From Bacteroides sp. (lineage in GTDB: Bacteria > Bacteroidota > Bacteroidia > Bacteroidales > UBA7960), in the NCBI GenBank assembly GCA_036351255.1, contig JAZBOS010000158.1, positions 1 through 55,470 of the forward strand: a stretch of 55,470 nt of DNA. The letters run 5' to 3'. The position numbers were made by a program, and so were the translations under genes. Of this stretch, positions 1 to 8,774 are shown piece after piece; the first letter of the stretch is position 1, and each line of letters opens with the position of its first letter. The notes under the pieces were generated by a model. It ran no database searches, was not told where the DNA came from, and was given only the letters and a program-made list of their open reading frames with translations.

Positions 1-83
1 ATTTCATTATCACATCCTCTCACTTCTCATCTCTCCCCTCTCACCTCTTTTTCTGGTCCACAAATTTTTCAGGAAATAAAGCT

Positions 84-110
84 GCCATGCGGTCGCCGCT
101 AAGCGGCTTA
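84..110 (+). repeat. Dispersed palindromic repeat, copy 1
   Basis: The core GCCGCTAAGCGGC is a perfect palindrome inside a roughly 26-nt element. Related copies occur at 137-163 in the same orientation, at 35048-35073 and 35101-35126 in the opposite orientation, and a more diverged one at 51216-51241. All five are intergenic. Confidence 0.6.
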
Positions 111-136
111 GCGGGACAGGGGGGCTGGCTTCTTCT

Positions 137-163
137 ACCATACGGTCACCGCTATGCGGTTTA
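137..163 (+). repeat. Dispersed palindromic repeat, copy 2
   Basis: Same family as 84-110, with core CACCGCTATGCGG. It shares the CCATnCnnTCnCCGCTA pattern with the other copies. Confidence 0.6.
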
Positions 164-194
164 ACCCCATGCCCCATGCTCCAAGCTCCATGCT

Positions 195-272
195 ATTTCA
201 TTATCACATCCTCTCACTTCTCATCTCTCACCTCTCACCTCTCATCTCTCATCTCTCACCTCTCTTTTCTCA
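195..272 (+). repeat. Direct repeat copy and pyrimidine tandem array
   Basis: Positions 195-229 repeat 1-35. The sequence then continues as degenerate tandem CTCATCTCTCAC/CTCACCTCT units up to the end of the adenosyltransferase gene. The strand asymmetry (nearly all C and T on the plus strand) is striking. No function is evident. Confidence 0.6.
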
Positions 273-827
273 CTTCCTCGCTTTCCACACCTGGTCGGGG
301 ATGTCAAGGTCTTTTGCCAGTTTACGTGCCAGGACAAAGAAATAGTCGGAGAGGCGGTTAAAATAGCGGATGATCAGTTCATCCACGGGATGGTTGGCGG
401 CCAAATGGATCATGTGGCGTTCGGCACGACGACAAACGGTGCGGCAGACGTGGGCCAGGGAAATGATTGAATGTCCTCCGGGAAGGATAAAATTGGTGAG
501 GGGAGGCAGGGCTTCGTTCATCTGGTCGATCTCTTTCTCCAGCAGGGTGATGTCGTCCTCAGAGAGGGAGGGCAATTGAAAGGCTTCACTGCCCTCGTCG
601 GCAGCGATAAGGGATTCAGCAGTGAAAAGCCGGTCCTGAATCTCGAACAGGATGTCCTGGTAATGGCTGTCTATTTCCTGGTCACGCAACAAGCCAACAA
701 AGGAGTTCAGCTCGTCAATGGTGCCATAGGTCTCGATACGCTGGTGGTATTTGGGTACTCTTTTCCCACCCAAGAGGGAGGTCTGTCCTTTATCGCCAGT
801 CTTGGTGTATATTTTCCACTCTTTCAT
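270..827 (-). CDS. pduO: ATP:cob(I)alamin adenosyltransferase, PduO type
   Basis: Predicted cytosolic enzyme that transfers the adenosyl group of ATP to cob(I)alamin, making adenosylcobalamin for B12-dependent enzymes such as methylmalonyl-CoA mutase. The 185-residue length is typical of the PduO/MMAB family. The N-terminal ATP-binding motif YTKTGDKGQTSLLGG is followed by YGTIDELNSFVGLLRD, and the conserved RTVCRRAER helix after LPGG lies near residue 130. The C-terminal WKARK is also family-typical. The ATG at 827 directly precedes the ATP-binding motif, so the start is clear. It lies 17 nt downstream of the ABC ATPase gene and may be co-transcribed with it. No cobalamin riboswitch was recognised upstream. 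Family assignment is firm; the symbol is one of several in use. Confidence 0.93.
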   Translation of the reverse strand: MKEWKIYTKTGDKGQTSLLGGKRVPKYHQRIETYGTIDELNSFVGLLRDQEIDSHYQDILFEIQDRLFTAESLIAADEGSEAFQLPSLSEDDITLLEKEIDQMNEALPPLTNFILPGGHSIISLAHVCRTVCRRAERHMIHLAANHPVDELIIRYFNRLSDYFFVLARKLAKDLDIPDQVWKARK

Positions 828-844
828 TCATACAATATTCTTTC

Positions 845-1573
845 TTAACCGGCAGCCTGGGTAGCCGGGTTCACCCTGACGATATTCGGGTTGGTGGCGT
901 CGCTTTCAATAAGTCCGTCTCGCAGGCGGATGATGCGATGGGCGTGAAGGGCAATATCCTCTTCGTCTGTAACCAGGATAATGGTATTGCCCGCTTCATG
1001 GATCTGTTCGAGCAGTTCCATGATCTCGGTGGAAGTCTTGGTGTCGAGGTTACCGGTAGGCTCATCGGCCAGGATGATACTGGGGTTATTAACCAAAGCC
1101 CTGGCCACGGCTACTCTTTGGCGCTGTCCTCCTGAGAGCTCATTGGGCTTATGATGTGTGCGGTCAGAAAGTCCAACCTGATCAAGCACCTGGAGGGCAC
1201 GTTCCCGTCGCAGAATCTTGTTCTGTCCTGCATAAATAAGAGGCAGTGCCACGTTGTCAAGGGCCGTGCTGCGGGGAAGCAGGTTGAAAGTCTGGAAAAC
1301 AAAACCGATCTCACGGTTGCGAATCTCAGCCAGTTCGTTATCCACAAGTTTACTGACGTCTTTGCCATTGAGGAAATAGCTGCCACTGGTAGGGGTATCG
1401 AGGCAACCCAGGATGTTCATCAGGGTAGATTTGCCCGATCCGGAGGGCCCCATCAATGCCACATATTCATTGCGGTAAATGGAAGTGGTAATACCCCTGA
1501 GGGCTTTCACTACTTCAGTCCCTACCTTATAGTATTTGGTTAACTCCTCAAGCCTGATCAGTTCTTCTTTCAT
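845..1573 (-). CDS. ABC transporter ATP-binding protein, LolD/MacB type
   Basis: Cytoplasmic ATPase of a MacB/LolD-type ABC system; in Bacteroidota these pair with FtsX-type permeases for export or lipoprotein release. From the ATG at 1573 it is 242 residues. Walker [10 protein letters not shown] lies at residues 42-50, the signature LSGGQRQR around 146-153, and Walker [13 protein letters not shown] around 166-177. The start at 1603 would be TTG with a non-conserved extension, so 1573 is preferred. Oddity: the switch (H-loop) motif reads [10 protein letters not shown], with Asp203 where the family has His. No permease gene is adjacent, so the partner must lie elsewhere. Family assignment is secure; the transported substrate is unknown. 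Confidence 0.9.
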   Translation of the reverse strand: MKEELIRLEELTKYYKVGTEVVKALRGITTSIYRNEYVALMGPSGSGKSTLMNILGCLDTPTSGSYFLNGKDVSKLVDNELAEIRNREIGFVFQTFNLLPRSTALDNVALPLIYAGQNKILRRERALQVLDQVGLSDRTHHKPNELSGGQRQRVAVARALVNNPSIILADEPTGNLDTKTSTEIMELLEQIHEAGNTIILVTDEEDIALHAHRIIRLRDGLIESDATNPNIVRVNPATQAAG

Positions 1574-1615
1574 GGAAACAGTTAATTCGGTGACAAAGGT
1601 CAAAGTTAGAAAAAA

Positions 1616-2413
1616 TCAATAACCTACGGGAATAATTTGTTTACTCAGGGAAGGGTTAAAAAACACGATACCCAGGCTGAATAAATCGACTGCAAGCGTG
1701 GTTTTGTGATGTCCTGCAATTTCCAGCCAGGCCTTTTTCATGCCCTTCGACCAGCGAATATCGTCGAGGATTAAAACGCTATTCTCATCAAGATGTTCGA
1801 TAATCTTGCAGAAATTGTTCATCACCCCTGAATAGGAATGATCGCCATCGAGGTAAACCAGGCCGACTTTCTGTAATTTCTGAAGGGCCTCACCGAGGGT
1901 TTGTTTAAAATCGCCGGTAATGACTTCAATGTTATGAAGCTTGGTTTTTCGAAACAGTGACCGGGCTCTGTCAGCGGTTTGCTCACAACCTTCCAGCGTT
2001 ATGATGCGTGCTTTGGGAGCGGCTTTTGCCAGGTAGGCAGTGGAGATGCCCAATGAAGTGCCCAGTTCAAGGATATGATCGGGTGAAAAATACTGAACGG
2101 TTCGATAAAGCAAGCGGCACATGGCAGGGCTTTGAAGAGAATGCCGGGCAATGCTGCTAATTTTCCGTTTATACAGAAGCGGGGCATCACCTTCCCTGCG
2201 CTTATGCCTGCCCGTCCCCCTGCCAAAATCGGTAATATCAAGGATTGTTTGATCCTGAAGCAATGTATGGCGAAGATTTTCAATCAGGTCGAAATCAGGC
2301 AGCCGGTCACGGGCATAAAGACATCGACAGGCAAAGTCATACAGAAAAGGCGAATGGATGCCAAAAGGCTTGCGGAAGATATATTGTAATAAAACATGCC
2401 TGGTCAGGTACAT
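1616..2413 (-). CDS. Class I SAM-dependent methyltransferase
   Basis: A 265-residue protein with a Rossmann-type methyltransferase core. Motif I reads ILELGTSLGISTAYLA, followed by an acidic strand end (IITLEG), a GDF motif, and VYLDGDHSYSG typical of O-methyltransferase-like folds. The N-terminal HSPFLYDF segment is common in Bacteroidota members of this group. The ATG at 2413 is chosen because the longer frame to 2440 begins with TTG. It has no obvious partner: the ABC ATPase downstream is 42 nt away and the next gene is divergent. The methyl acceptor cannot be predicted. The fold is clear, the role is not. Confidence 0.85.
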   Translation of the reverse strand: MYLTRHVLLQYIFRKPFGIHSPFLYDFACRCLYARDRLPDFDLIENLRHTLLQDQTILDITDFGRGTGRHKRREGDAPLLYKRKISSIARHSLQSPAMCRLLYRTVQYFSPDHILELGTSLGISTAYLAKAAPKARIITLEGCEQTADRARSLFRKTKLHNIEVITGDFKQTLGEALQKLQKVGLVYLDGDHSYSGVMNNFCKIIEHLDENSVLILDDIRWSKGMKKAWLEIAGHHKTTLAVDLFSLGIVFFNPSLSKQIIPVGY

Positions 2414-2533
2414 TGGCAGAGCATAAAGGTTCGGATGCAAATTTATTGATTTTTGACCTCTAAAATCGTTAATCTATATATACAGGCTTGCATAATTTTC
2501 ATTAACTTGCCCCTTGAAAAAACCTTTCAAATT

Positions 2534-3580
2534 ATGAACAGACGATATCTCTTTCTTTCCCTGCTCCTATTTTTGCTGGTCAAGCTATCAGCCGGGAGCC
2601 CTTCGGATACGATCAGGATCGGGAACCACAGTGCTTTAGAGGCCGAGCGGTATTTTAATGAAGGCATCCAATTGTTTAAGCAAAACAAACCCGATCAGGC
2701 CCTGAAGCAGTTTGACAAGGCAACAGAGCTATTCCCTGAATATGCCCAGGCTTTTTACAACCGGGGCGTTGTAAAACAAAGCCAGTTTGATTTTAATGGT
2801 GCACTAAAAGACTTTGATGAGGCGCTGGAACTTTCACCCGAGATGGCCCTGGCCTATATTGCCAGGGGCCAGGTATTGGGGGCCATGAAGAAATATGCCG
2901 AGGCCATAAAGAGTTTTGACCAGGGTATCCGGCTTAATGCTGATCAATACCTGGGATGGTACTACCGTGGCATTGTCTGGTTTGAGCAGGATGAATATGC
3001 AAGAGCTGCCAGGGACCTGACAAAAGCCATTGAGCTAAAGCCTGACTTTGCGGCTGCGTGGAATGACCGGGGGAGCAGCCACCAGCGGCTGGGGAACCTG
3101 CCGGAAGCCCTGGCCGATTACCAGCAGGCCCTCCTTTTAGACCCTTCCATGTATTTCGGTTTTAACAACATAGGTTGCCTGGGCAATGAAATGCAGCAAT
3201 ACCAGGATGCGCTTGAATATTTCACCACGGCCATCCGTCTGCAGCCCTCCTATGCCATGGCTTACAACAACCGGGGCATTGCACGTTTTAACCTTGAGCA
3301 ATATGCTGAAGCCATCACAGACTACAACAAGGCCCTGGAACTTAACCCTGTTTTTGCAGAAGCTTTCAATAACAGGGGAAACGCCAAATACAAGCTGAAT
3401 GATTTTGAAGGGGCGTTGACAGATTTTAACCAGGCCATTGCCCTGGACCCCAACTATGCAGAAGCCTATCAGAACCGGGGGGTACTCAGGGAAATGATGC
3501 GTGATAAGGAAGGAGCACGTCAGGATTGGGAAAAGGCACTGGAACTTGGCTTAAGTATTTCAGAGCGTTTTTTGAAATAA
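2534..3580 (+). CDS. Secreted tetratricopeptide-repeat protein
   Basis: 348 residues from the ATG at 2534, which gives a good signal peptide (basic MNRR, then a leucine-rich core ending near LSAGS). An upstream in-frame start at 2453 is less likely because it would place unrelated residues before the signal. The mature part is almost entirely TPR units of about 34 residues, about eight or nine, with recurring A-Y-N-N-R-G and P-x-x-A-x-A/Y consensus positions. TPRs are protein-binding scaffolds. Its stop is 1 nt before the ATG at 3582 and 19 nt before the preferred ATG at 3600 of the next gene, which also begins with TPRs, so the two are probably co-translated and may form one envelope complex. 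The partner is unknown. Confidence 0.85.
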   Translation: MNRRYLFLSLLLFLLVKLSAGSPSDTIRIGNHSALEAERYFNEGIQLFKQNKPDQALKQFDKATELFPEYAQAFYNRGVVKQSQFDFNGALKDFDEALELSPEMALAYIARGQVLGAMKKYAEAIKSFDQGIRLNADQYLGWYYRGIVWFEQDEYARAARDLTKAIELKPDFAAAWNDRGSSHQRLGNLPEALADYQQALLLDPSMYFGFNNIGCLGNEMQQYQDALEYFTTAIRLQPSYAMAYNNRGIARFNLEQYAEAITDYNKALELNPVFAEAFNNRGNAKYKLNDFEGALTDFNQAIALDPNYAEAYQNRGVLREMMRDKEGARQDWEKALELGLSISERFLK

Positions 3581-3599
3581 AATGGAAAACCCGAATGTC

Positions 3600-5663
3600 A
3601 TGAAAATATCACGAATGTTTCAACTACAGTCTTTGTTATTGGTGGTCCTGATGGCAGTTCCCCTGGGCTTGCTGGGCCAGAATGTTGAATTCGAACGGGC
3701 GGCCTTCCCCAATGACCCTAAAGGTTTAAAGGAGGCTCAGAAGAATCTTAAAACCGGCGAAAAGCTTTTTTACCAGGGTGGCGGACGAACGCTTGAATCG
3801 ATCGATTACCTATTAAAAGCCCACGCATTCAACCCGGATAACGGTAAACTTAATTACCTCATTGGGCAGGCCATTCTCATGACTAACAAATATCCTGAAG
3901 CGACAGCATTCCTCGAGAAAGCCCTCGCACTGGGGCACCCCGATCCGGAAGTTTATTTTTTCCTGGGGGAGGCTTATCATCTGAATATGGAGTTTTCAAA
4001 AGCCATTGAGCATTTTGCCCGTTTCCGCCAAAACCTCACGCCAGAAGAGTTATCCATTCGAAGGCAACTCATTGAACGCCGGATAGCCGAATGCCAAAAT
4101 GCCATGGCCCTGGTAGCCGAGCCTGTCAGGGTTTTTGTTGACAACCTGGGAGAGGGTATTAACTCAGCATATGATGACTACAGTCCAAAATTATTGCCAG
4201 GTGCTGAACAGATGTACTTTACCTCCCGCAGGCCCCTTGAGCATAATGCCAGCCTGGATCGCATTGATTATAAATATTTTGAAAACATATTAGTTGCCGA
4301 AAAGTTTGATGGACAATGGCAACTGACAGGTCATGCAGGCAAAACCCTCAACAGGAAAAACCACAGTGCCGTGGCTGCCATTTCGCACGATGGACTTACC
4401 ATGATCGTTTACAATGGCAATAAGGGCGGTGACCTTTATCTTGCTGAATATAAAAAGGACCGATGGAGTAAACCTTCGAGAATGCGCAATGGGATCAATT
4501 CACGGCACCAGGAAACCAGCGCATCACTCTCTACGGATGGGAGGGAGTTGTATTTTATCAGTGACCGTCCGGGAGGATATGGCGGCAAGGATATCTGGTA
4601 TACCTCGAAGGACCATCGCGACCGCTGGCAGGAGCCTGTGAACCTGGGTCCCGCAGTTAATTCAGAATATGACGAAGAAGGCCTGTATCTGACCCCGGAT
4701 GAGCAAACTTTATATTTTAGCTCAATGGGTCACAACTCAATGGGCGGTTTTGACATCTTCAGCACTTCGTTTGAAAACGGACACTGGAACACCCCGGTCA
4801 ACCTTGGCTACCCCATCAACACCCCTGCAAATGACTTGTTCTTCAGACCGACAGGGGATGGAGAGACTGCTTATTTTTCATCCCTTCGATCAGGCGGCGT
4901 TGGTGCCAGCGATATTTATTCAGTCACATTTATGGGACCAGAGAAACCCCTGATCAACCAAATGAAAACAGAGCCTATTGCAAGCAAGGCAAGACCCGAC
5001 TTTTCCGTTTTCCTTGATCAGAGCGCTCCGGCCATCCCGCCCATGACCCTTTTGCGGGGAAGGGTTCTGGACGATGAGACAGGCGAACCGCTGCTTGCCA
5101 ATATTGAATTGTACGATAATGAAGAGGAAGACCTGCTTGCCACCTTTGCCACCAATCCCGAAACCGGGGCATATTTTATCTCACTCCCGGGTGGTAAAAA
5201 CTTTGGGATCTCCGTGCAGGCAAAGGACTATCTTTTCCACTCCGAGAATATCAACATTAAGGAAACGAATGTTTTTACCGAAATCATTAACGACATCCGT
5301 CTGAAGCGGGTAGAAGTCGGAACAACGATTGTTTTAAGGAACATTTTCTTTGATACAGGCAGTTCAAACCTGCGGCCTGAATCCTATGCCGAGCTTGGCG
5401 TACTGTATAAACTCCTTGCAGATAATCCAAAATTAAAAATTGAAATCTCGGGGCATACCGATAATGTTGGATCAGCCAATATGAATCAGAAGTTGTCGGA
5501 AGACCGTGCCCGTGCAGTGGTTGAATTTTTGACTGACAGGGGTGTTGAAGGGGAAAGACTTACTTTTAAGGGTTATGGCTTTACCCGTCCTGTAGCCACC
5601 AATGATACGCCGGAAGGACGTCAACTCAACCGCCGGACTGAATTTGAGATTATTGAAAAATAA
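3600..5663 (+). CDS. TPR / PD40 beta-propeller / OmpA-family envelope protein (PorE-like architecture)
   Basis: About 687 residues. Order of domains: signal peptide (about 1-27, ending LLGQ), TPR-like helices (about 35-140), PD40/WD40-like propeller blades (about 160-450, repeated YFTSxR, IYFISDRPGG and LYFSSxG blades), a carboxypeptidase-regulatory-like beta domain (about 485-570), and a C-terminal OmpA domain binding peptidoglycan (about 580-687, with EISGHTDNVGS and LSEDRARAVVEFL). This is the domain order known for PorE of the type IX secretion system, but Bacteroidota encode many paralogues with the same order, so a T9SS role is only a possibility. PorE itself is a lipoprotein; here no lipobox Cys is seen. 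The ATG at 3600 is preferred over 3582 because it directly starts the signal peptide. Confidence 0.88.
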   Translation: MKISRMFQLQSLLLVVLMAVPLGLLGQNVEFERAAFPNDPKGLKEAQKNLKTGEKLFYQGGGRTLESIDYLLKAHAFNPDNGKLNYLIGQAILMTNKYPEATAFLEKALALGHPDPEVYFFLGEAYHLNMEFSKAIEHFARFRQNLTPEELSIRRQLIERRIAECQNAMALVAEPVRVFVDNLGEGINSAYDDYSPKLLPGAEQMYFTSRRPLEHNASLDRIDYKYFENILVAEKFDGQWQLTGHAGKTLNRKNHSAVAAISHDGLTMIVYNGNKGGDLYLAEYKKDRWSKPSRMRNGINSRHQETSASLSTDGRELYFISDRPGGYGGKDIWYTSKDHRDRWQEPVNLGPAVNSEYDEEGLYLTPDEQTLYFSSMGHNSMGGFDIFSTSFENGHWNTPVNLGYPINTPANDLFFRPTGDGETAYFSSLRSGGVGASDIYSVTFMGPEKPLINQMKTEPIASKARPDFSVFLDQSAPAIPPMTLLRGRVLDDETGEPLLANIELYDNEEEDLLATFATNPETGAYFISLPGGKNFGISVQAKDYLFHSENINIKETNVFTEIINDIRLKRVEVGTTIVLRNIFFDTGSSNLRPESYAELGVLYKLLADNPKLKIEISGHTDNVGSANMNQKLSEDRARAVVEFLTDRGVEGERLTFKGYGFTRPVATNDTPEGRQLNRRTEFEIIEK

Positions 5664-5665
5664 AA

Positions 5666-5691
5666 AAAACCGGGGCTTGGCCCCGGTTTTT
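5666..5691. terminator. Bidirectional intrinsic terminator
   Basis: A perfect 11-bp stem (AAAACCGGGGC pairing with GCCCCGGTTTT) closes a 3-nt loop. There is an A-run on the left and a T-run on the right, so it can work in both directions. It sits between the convergent OmpA-family and Hsp20 genes. Confidence 0.9.
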
Positions 5692-5701
5692 GTAAATCGC
5701 C

Positions 5702-6139
5702 TTAAGAAATAGAAATCTGCTTGGGCGGTTTTTGTTTAGCTTCCTCCTTCTTGGGAAGGGTGATGCTCAGAATCCCGTCTTTGTGGTTGGCCTGGATTTT
5801 TTCAGCATCCACCGAGTTTGGCAGGCTGAACGAGCGCCTGAAACTTGAGTAGCTAAACTCCCTGCGCATGTAATTTCCTTCTTCCTGGCTTTCGCTGCTT
5901 TCTTCCTTTTCCGAGGAAATGGTCAGCAAATTGTTGTCCAGGTCAATCTTAAAGTCTTTCTTCTCCAGTCCGGGAGCAGCCACTTCAATGCGGAAGTTAT
6001 CATTGGATTCCACCACATTAACGGCTGGCATGCTGATACCGGTCTGGTCTTCGAAGAAGTTCTGCATCAAATCCCGGCCAAAAAACTCATCAATGAGGCT
6101 GGGAACATTTACTCTGCTTCGTCTTAACATCGGTAACAT
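5702..6139 (-). CDS. Small heat-shock protein, Hsp20/alpha-crystallin family
   Basis: Cytosolic ATP-independent holdase that binds unfolding proteins. 145 residues, normal for the family. The alpha-crystallin domain spans about residues 35-135, beginning at AVNVVESNDNFRIEVAAPGL and including the SSFRRSFSLP and GILSITLPK motifs; a short lysine-rich tail ends in ISIS, close to the I-x-I/V anchoring motif. The ATG at 6139 is preceded by a strong Shine-Dalgarno-like GGAGGATC, which settles the start; the longer frame to 6286 has no family similarity. Converges on the OmpA-family gene across a terminator. No clear heat-shock promoter was recognised upstream. Confidence 0.95.
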   Translation of the reverse strand: MLPMLRRSRVNVPSLIDEFFGRDLMQNFFEDQTGISMPAVNVVESNDNFRIEVAAPGLEKKDFKIDLDNNLLTISSEKEESSESQEEGNYMRREFSYSSFRRSFSLPNSVDAEKIQANHKDGILSITLPKKEEAKQKPPKQISIS

Positions 6140-6466
6140 AGCTTGATCCTCCTTTATTTTAATGGTGAAACAATATTTTTTTGTTTTCAAAGAAAAGGTC
6201 TCAAACAGCATGCCAAGGGAATGACACCCCAAAGAACAGGACTTATTACCGACAAAATGACGCTTTTCAAAAGATGTGGGCGACAATTTGACAAACTAAA
6301 AAAGTCAAAAAAGTCCCTTATAATTCAATTTCAAGCCAATGATTTTTTTGGTAACTTGGTAAACAAATTTTAAAAGACAGGTGTTAGCAATACATTATTC
6401 AGCGTTGTCAGCGGAATCGGATTTTTTTGAACATTAAAACCATCGGGGAAAATTAATTCTTTGCCA
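6140..6466. other. Divergent intergenic region hsp20/mrpA
   Basis: A 327-nt gap holding the promoters of two divergent units. The Shine-Dalgarno-like sequence of hsp20 (GGAGG on the minus strand, about 6147-6153) is visible. No match to the Bacteroidota promoter consensus with correct spacing was found by eye in either direction. No gene is seen. Confidence 0.5.
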
Positions 6467-8773
6467 ATGAATATAGGGACCTTACTCCTCGCACTTCTAA
6501 TACTTTCAGCCCTGGCCCCTTTTACCCGTCGTTACCTCGGTAAGGCTGCGGGATGGGTGTTTGCCATCATTCCTTTTGCAAGTTTCTTGTGGTTCCTGGG
6601 CCTGCTGCCCGAAATTAACCAGGGAGAAGTATTCATCCAAAGGTATAATTGGCTTCCGGCATATGGTATTGACTTCTCCTTTTATATTGATGGCCTGAGT
6701 GTTTTGTTCAGCCTGCTCGTGCTTGGCATTGGTGCATTTATTTTAATTTATGCCGGATATTACATGAAGACTTATCCCATGAAAGGACGTTTTATGGGGT
6801 ATCTGGTTCTTTTCATGGCTTCAATGGTGGGCCTGGTGGTTTCCGGAAATTTAATCACCTTATTTGTTTTCTGGGAGCTGACCAGTGTTTCTTCATACCT
6901 GTTAATCGGGTATAACCACGAAAAGCCAGAGGCCAGGGCTGCGGCATTGCAGGCATTGCTTATCACCGGTTTTGGGGGGCTGGCCTTACTCGGAGGTTTT
7001 GTTCTGTTAGGCATTCCCTATGGTAATTACGAGCTTACCACTTTGTTGAGCAATCCTGAAGCAATCAAATCAAGCAACCTTTACCTTCCTGCATTACTCC
7101 TTATCCTGGCCGGAGCATTTACAAAGTCGGCTCAATTCCCCTTTCATTTCTGGCTACCAGGAGCCATGGCTGCTCCCTCGCCGGTCAGCGCTTATCTGCA
7201 CTCAGCCACCATGGTAAAGGCCGGTGTCTTTTTGCTGGCACGTCTTAACCCCATTCTCGGTGGCACCCAGGAATGGCATTACCTGCTAAGTATTTTCGGG
7301 GTTACCACGATGTTTGTAGGGGCCTGGCTTAGCATCACCCAAACCGACCTCAAGAGAATCCTTGCCTACTCCACGGTAAGTGCGCTTGGATCACTGGTAT
7401 TGCTTATAGGCACAGGAACAGAATATGCCATTAACGCTGCCATCGTTTTTCTTCTTGTTCATGCCCTTTATAAAGGCACGCTGTTTATGATGGCTGGGAA
7501 TATTGAGAAAAAAACAGGGACCCGTGATATCAATAAATTAGGAGGGCTTTTTAAATACATGCCATTTGCCGCAGTGGTTATGATATTGGCATTGGTATCC
7601 ATGGCCGGCATCCCTCCCATGCTGGGCTTTATTGGCAAAGAGTTGATCTATGAAGCCAAGGCCAATGCTCCCAGCGCCCATTGGTTTATCCTTATTGCAG
7701 GTTTCCTGACCAACGTGATTATGGTATTCCTGTCCATGCGTCTTACGCTGGACATTTTCTGGGGCAAAGAACCTGCTTATGAGAAAAAGCCGAAAGAGCC
7801 TTCTTTGGCCCTCATTCTTGGGCCTTTTTTCCTTGTCCTCATCAGTTTGTTTCTTGGGTTGTTTCCAAAAACCATGGCCAACCCCCTTACCTCACAGGCC
7901 ATCATGGCCATTAGTCCAGGAATGGCTGCCATAAAGCTGAAACTTTGGCATGGATTCAATCTTGTTTTGGGCTTAAGTGCCCTGACCATCGCCCTTGGCG
8001 TCCTGGCTTACAGATACCGCTTGAGATTAATTTCCTTTGCCGAAAAGATCAACTTAAAGTATTTCGAAAGGGAGTTTTCCAGGATCTTCTTTCAAATGAT
8101 CGACCATTTTCTGTATTATACCAAAGAACAGACGAAAGCCATTCAGCATGGATATCACCGGTTTTACCTGATGACGGTTTTTGTTGTGGCTTCCCTGTTG
8201 GTTTGGATTCAAATCTGGAACGGAGATCCTGTGATTCTGACCCTGGATTTCAAGGACATGCCCCTCAACCTGGTAGCCGTTGTGGCACTGATCATAGCTG
8301 CAACCATTTCAGCTGTTGCTTCGCACTCCAGAGTTGTAGCCTTAATAGCCATGAGTGTGATTGGGTTTGGAATCACCATCATCTTTATTGCCTACAGTGG
8401 AGTTGATTTGGCCATTACCATGATCCTTGTCGAAACCCTTATGGTCATCCTGGCCATGGCGGTGCTGTTTCATCTTCCCAAATATGTCAAGTATTCGGGA
8501 ACAGGGGCCCGGATGCGTGATGCCCTGATCGCAACGCTGGTTGGCAGTTTTATGATGGTTCTCGTATTACAGGCTGGCACCTCAGTGGTCCAGGAACCCA
8601 TTTCTGATTTCTTTAAGGAATCAAGTTATACGGAAGCTTACGGAAGAAATATCGTCAATGTAATCCTGGTAGACTTCAGGGCTTTTGATACCCTGGGAGA
8701 AATTACCGTATTGGCTGTAGCTGCACTGGGCATTTTCTCCATGATTAAATTAACCAAAAAAATTAAGGTCTGA
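6467..8773 (+). CDS. mrpA: Na+/H+ antiporter subunit A
   Basis: Largest subunit of the multi-subunit Mrp (Mnh/Sha) cation/proton antiporter in the inner membrane. About 768 residues and some 20 hydrophobic helices, the usual length for MrpA. The N-terminal two thirds is the NuoL/ND5-like proton channel (LFVFWELTSVSSYLLIGYNH, with the conserved Glu in helix 5; LPGAMAAPSPVSAYLHSATM around 230-250). The C-terminal third is the MrpA-specific DUF4040/MbhD-MbhE-like part. ATG at 6467 is used; an in-frame TTG two codons upstream (6461) is possible. First gene of mrpABCDEFG; the next gene starts 1 nt after its stop. Assignment is secure from sequence and gene order. Confidence 0.96.
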   Translation: MNIGTLLLALLILSALAPFTRRYLGKAAGWVFAIIPFASFLWFLGLLPEINQGEVFIQRYNWLPAYGIDFSFYIDGLSVLFSLLVLGIGAFILIYAGYYMKTYPMKGRFMGYLVLFMASMVGLVVSGNLITLFVFWELTSVSSYLLIGYNHEKPEARAAALQALLITGFGGLALLGGFVLLGIPYGNYELTTLLSNPEAIKSSNLYLPALLLILAGAFTKSAQFPFHFWLPGAMAAPSPVSAYLHSATMVKAGVFLLARLNPILGGTQEWHYLLSIFGVTTMFVGAWLSITQTDLKRILAYSTVSALGSLVLLIGTGTEYAINAAIVFLLVHALYKGTLFMMAGNIEKKTGTRDINKLGGLFKYMPFAAVVMILALVSMAGIPPMLGFIGKELIYEAKANAPSAHWFILIAGFLTNVIMVFLSMRLTLDIFWGKEPAYEKKPKEPSLALILGPFFLVLISLFLGLFPKTMANPLTSQAIMAISPGMAAIKLKLWHGFNLVLGLSALTIALGVLAYRYRLRLISFAEKINLKYFEREFSRIFFQMIDHFLYYTKEQTKAIQHGYHRFYLMTVFVVASLLVWIQIWNGDPVILTLDFKDMPLNLVAVVALIIAATISAVASHSRVVALIAMSVIGFGITIIFIAYSGVDLAITMILVETLMVILAMAVLFHLPKYVKYSGTGARMRDALIATLVGSFMMVLVLQAGTSVVQEPISDFFKESSYTEAYGRNIVNVILVDFRAFDTLGEITVLAVAALGIFSMIKLTKKIKV

Positions 8774-8774
8774 C

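Larger units (their letters stand above)
1..269. repeat. Non-coding repeat-rich intergenic region
   Basis: No credible gene is visible. The first 35 bases recur almost exactly at 195-229, giving a direct repeat about 195 nt apart. Between the copies lie two palindrome-containing elements (84-110 and 137-163) and a run related to CCCCATGCCCCATGC. From about 200 to 272 the plus strand is a degenerate pyrimidine tandem repeat built from CTCATCTCTCAC-like units. Short frames through this stretch simply translate the repeat and are not annotated. It is probably an intergenic repeat array left downstream of the adenosyltransferase gene. Confidence 0.7.

Noticed and set aside
845..2413. Lipoprotein-export operon around the ABC ATPase
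   Set aside because: No FtsX-type permease lies next to it in the window, so a complete transporter cannot be claimed.
6288..6324. TTGACA and TATAAT boxes upstream of mrpA
   Set aside because: The spacer is 25 nt, far too long for a sigma-70 promoter of the Escherichia coli type, and Bacteroidota use a different consensus.
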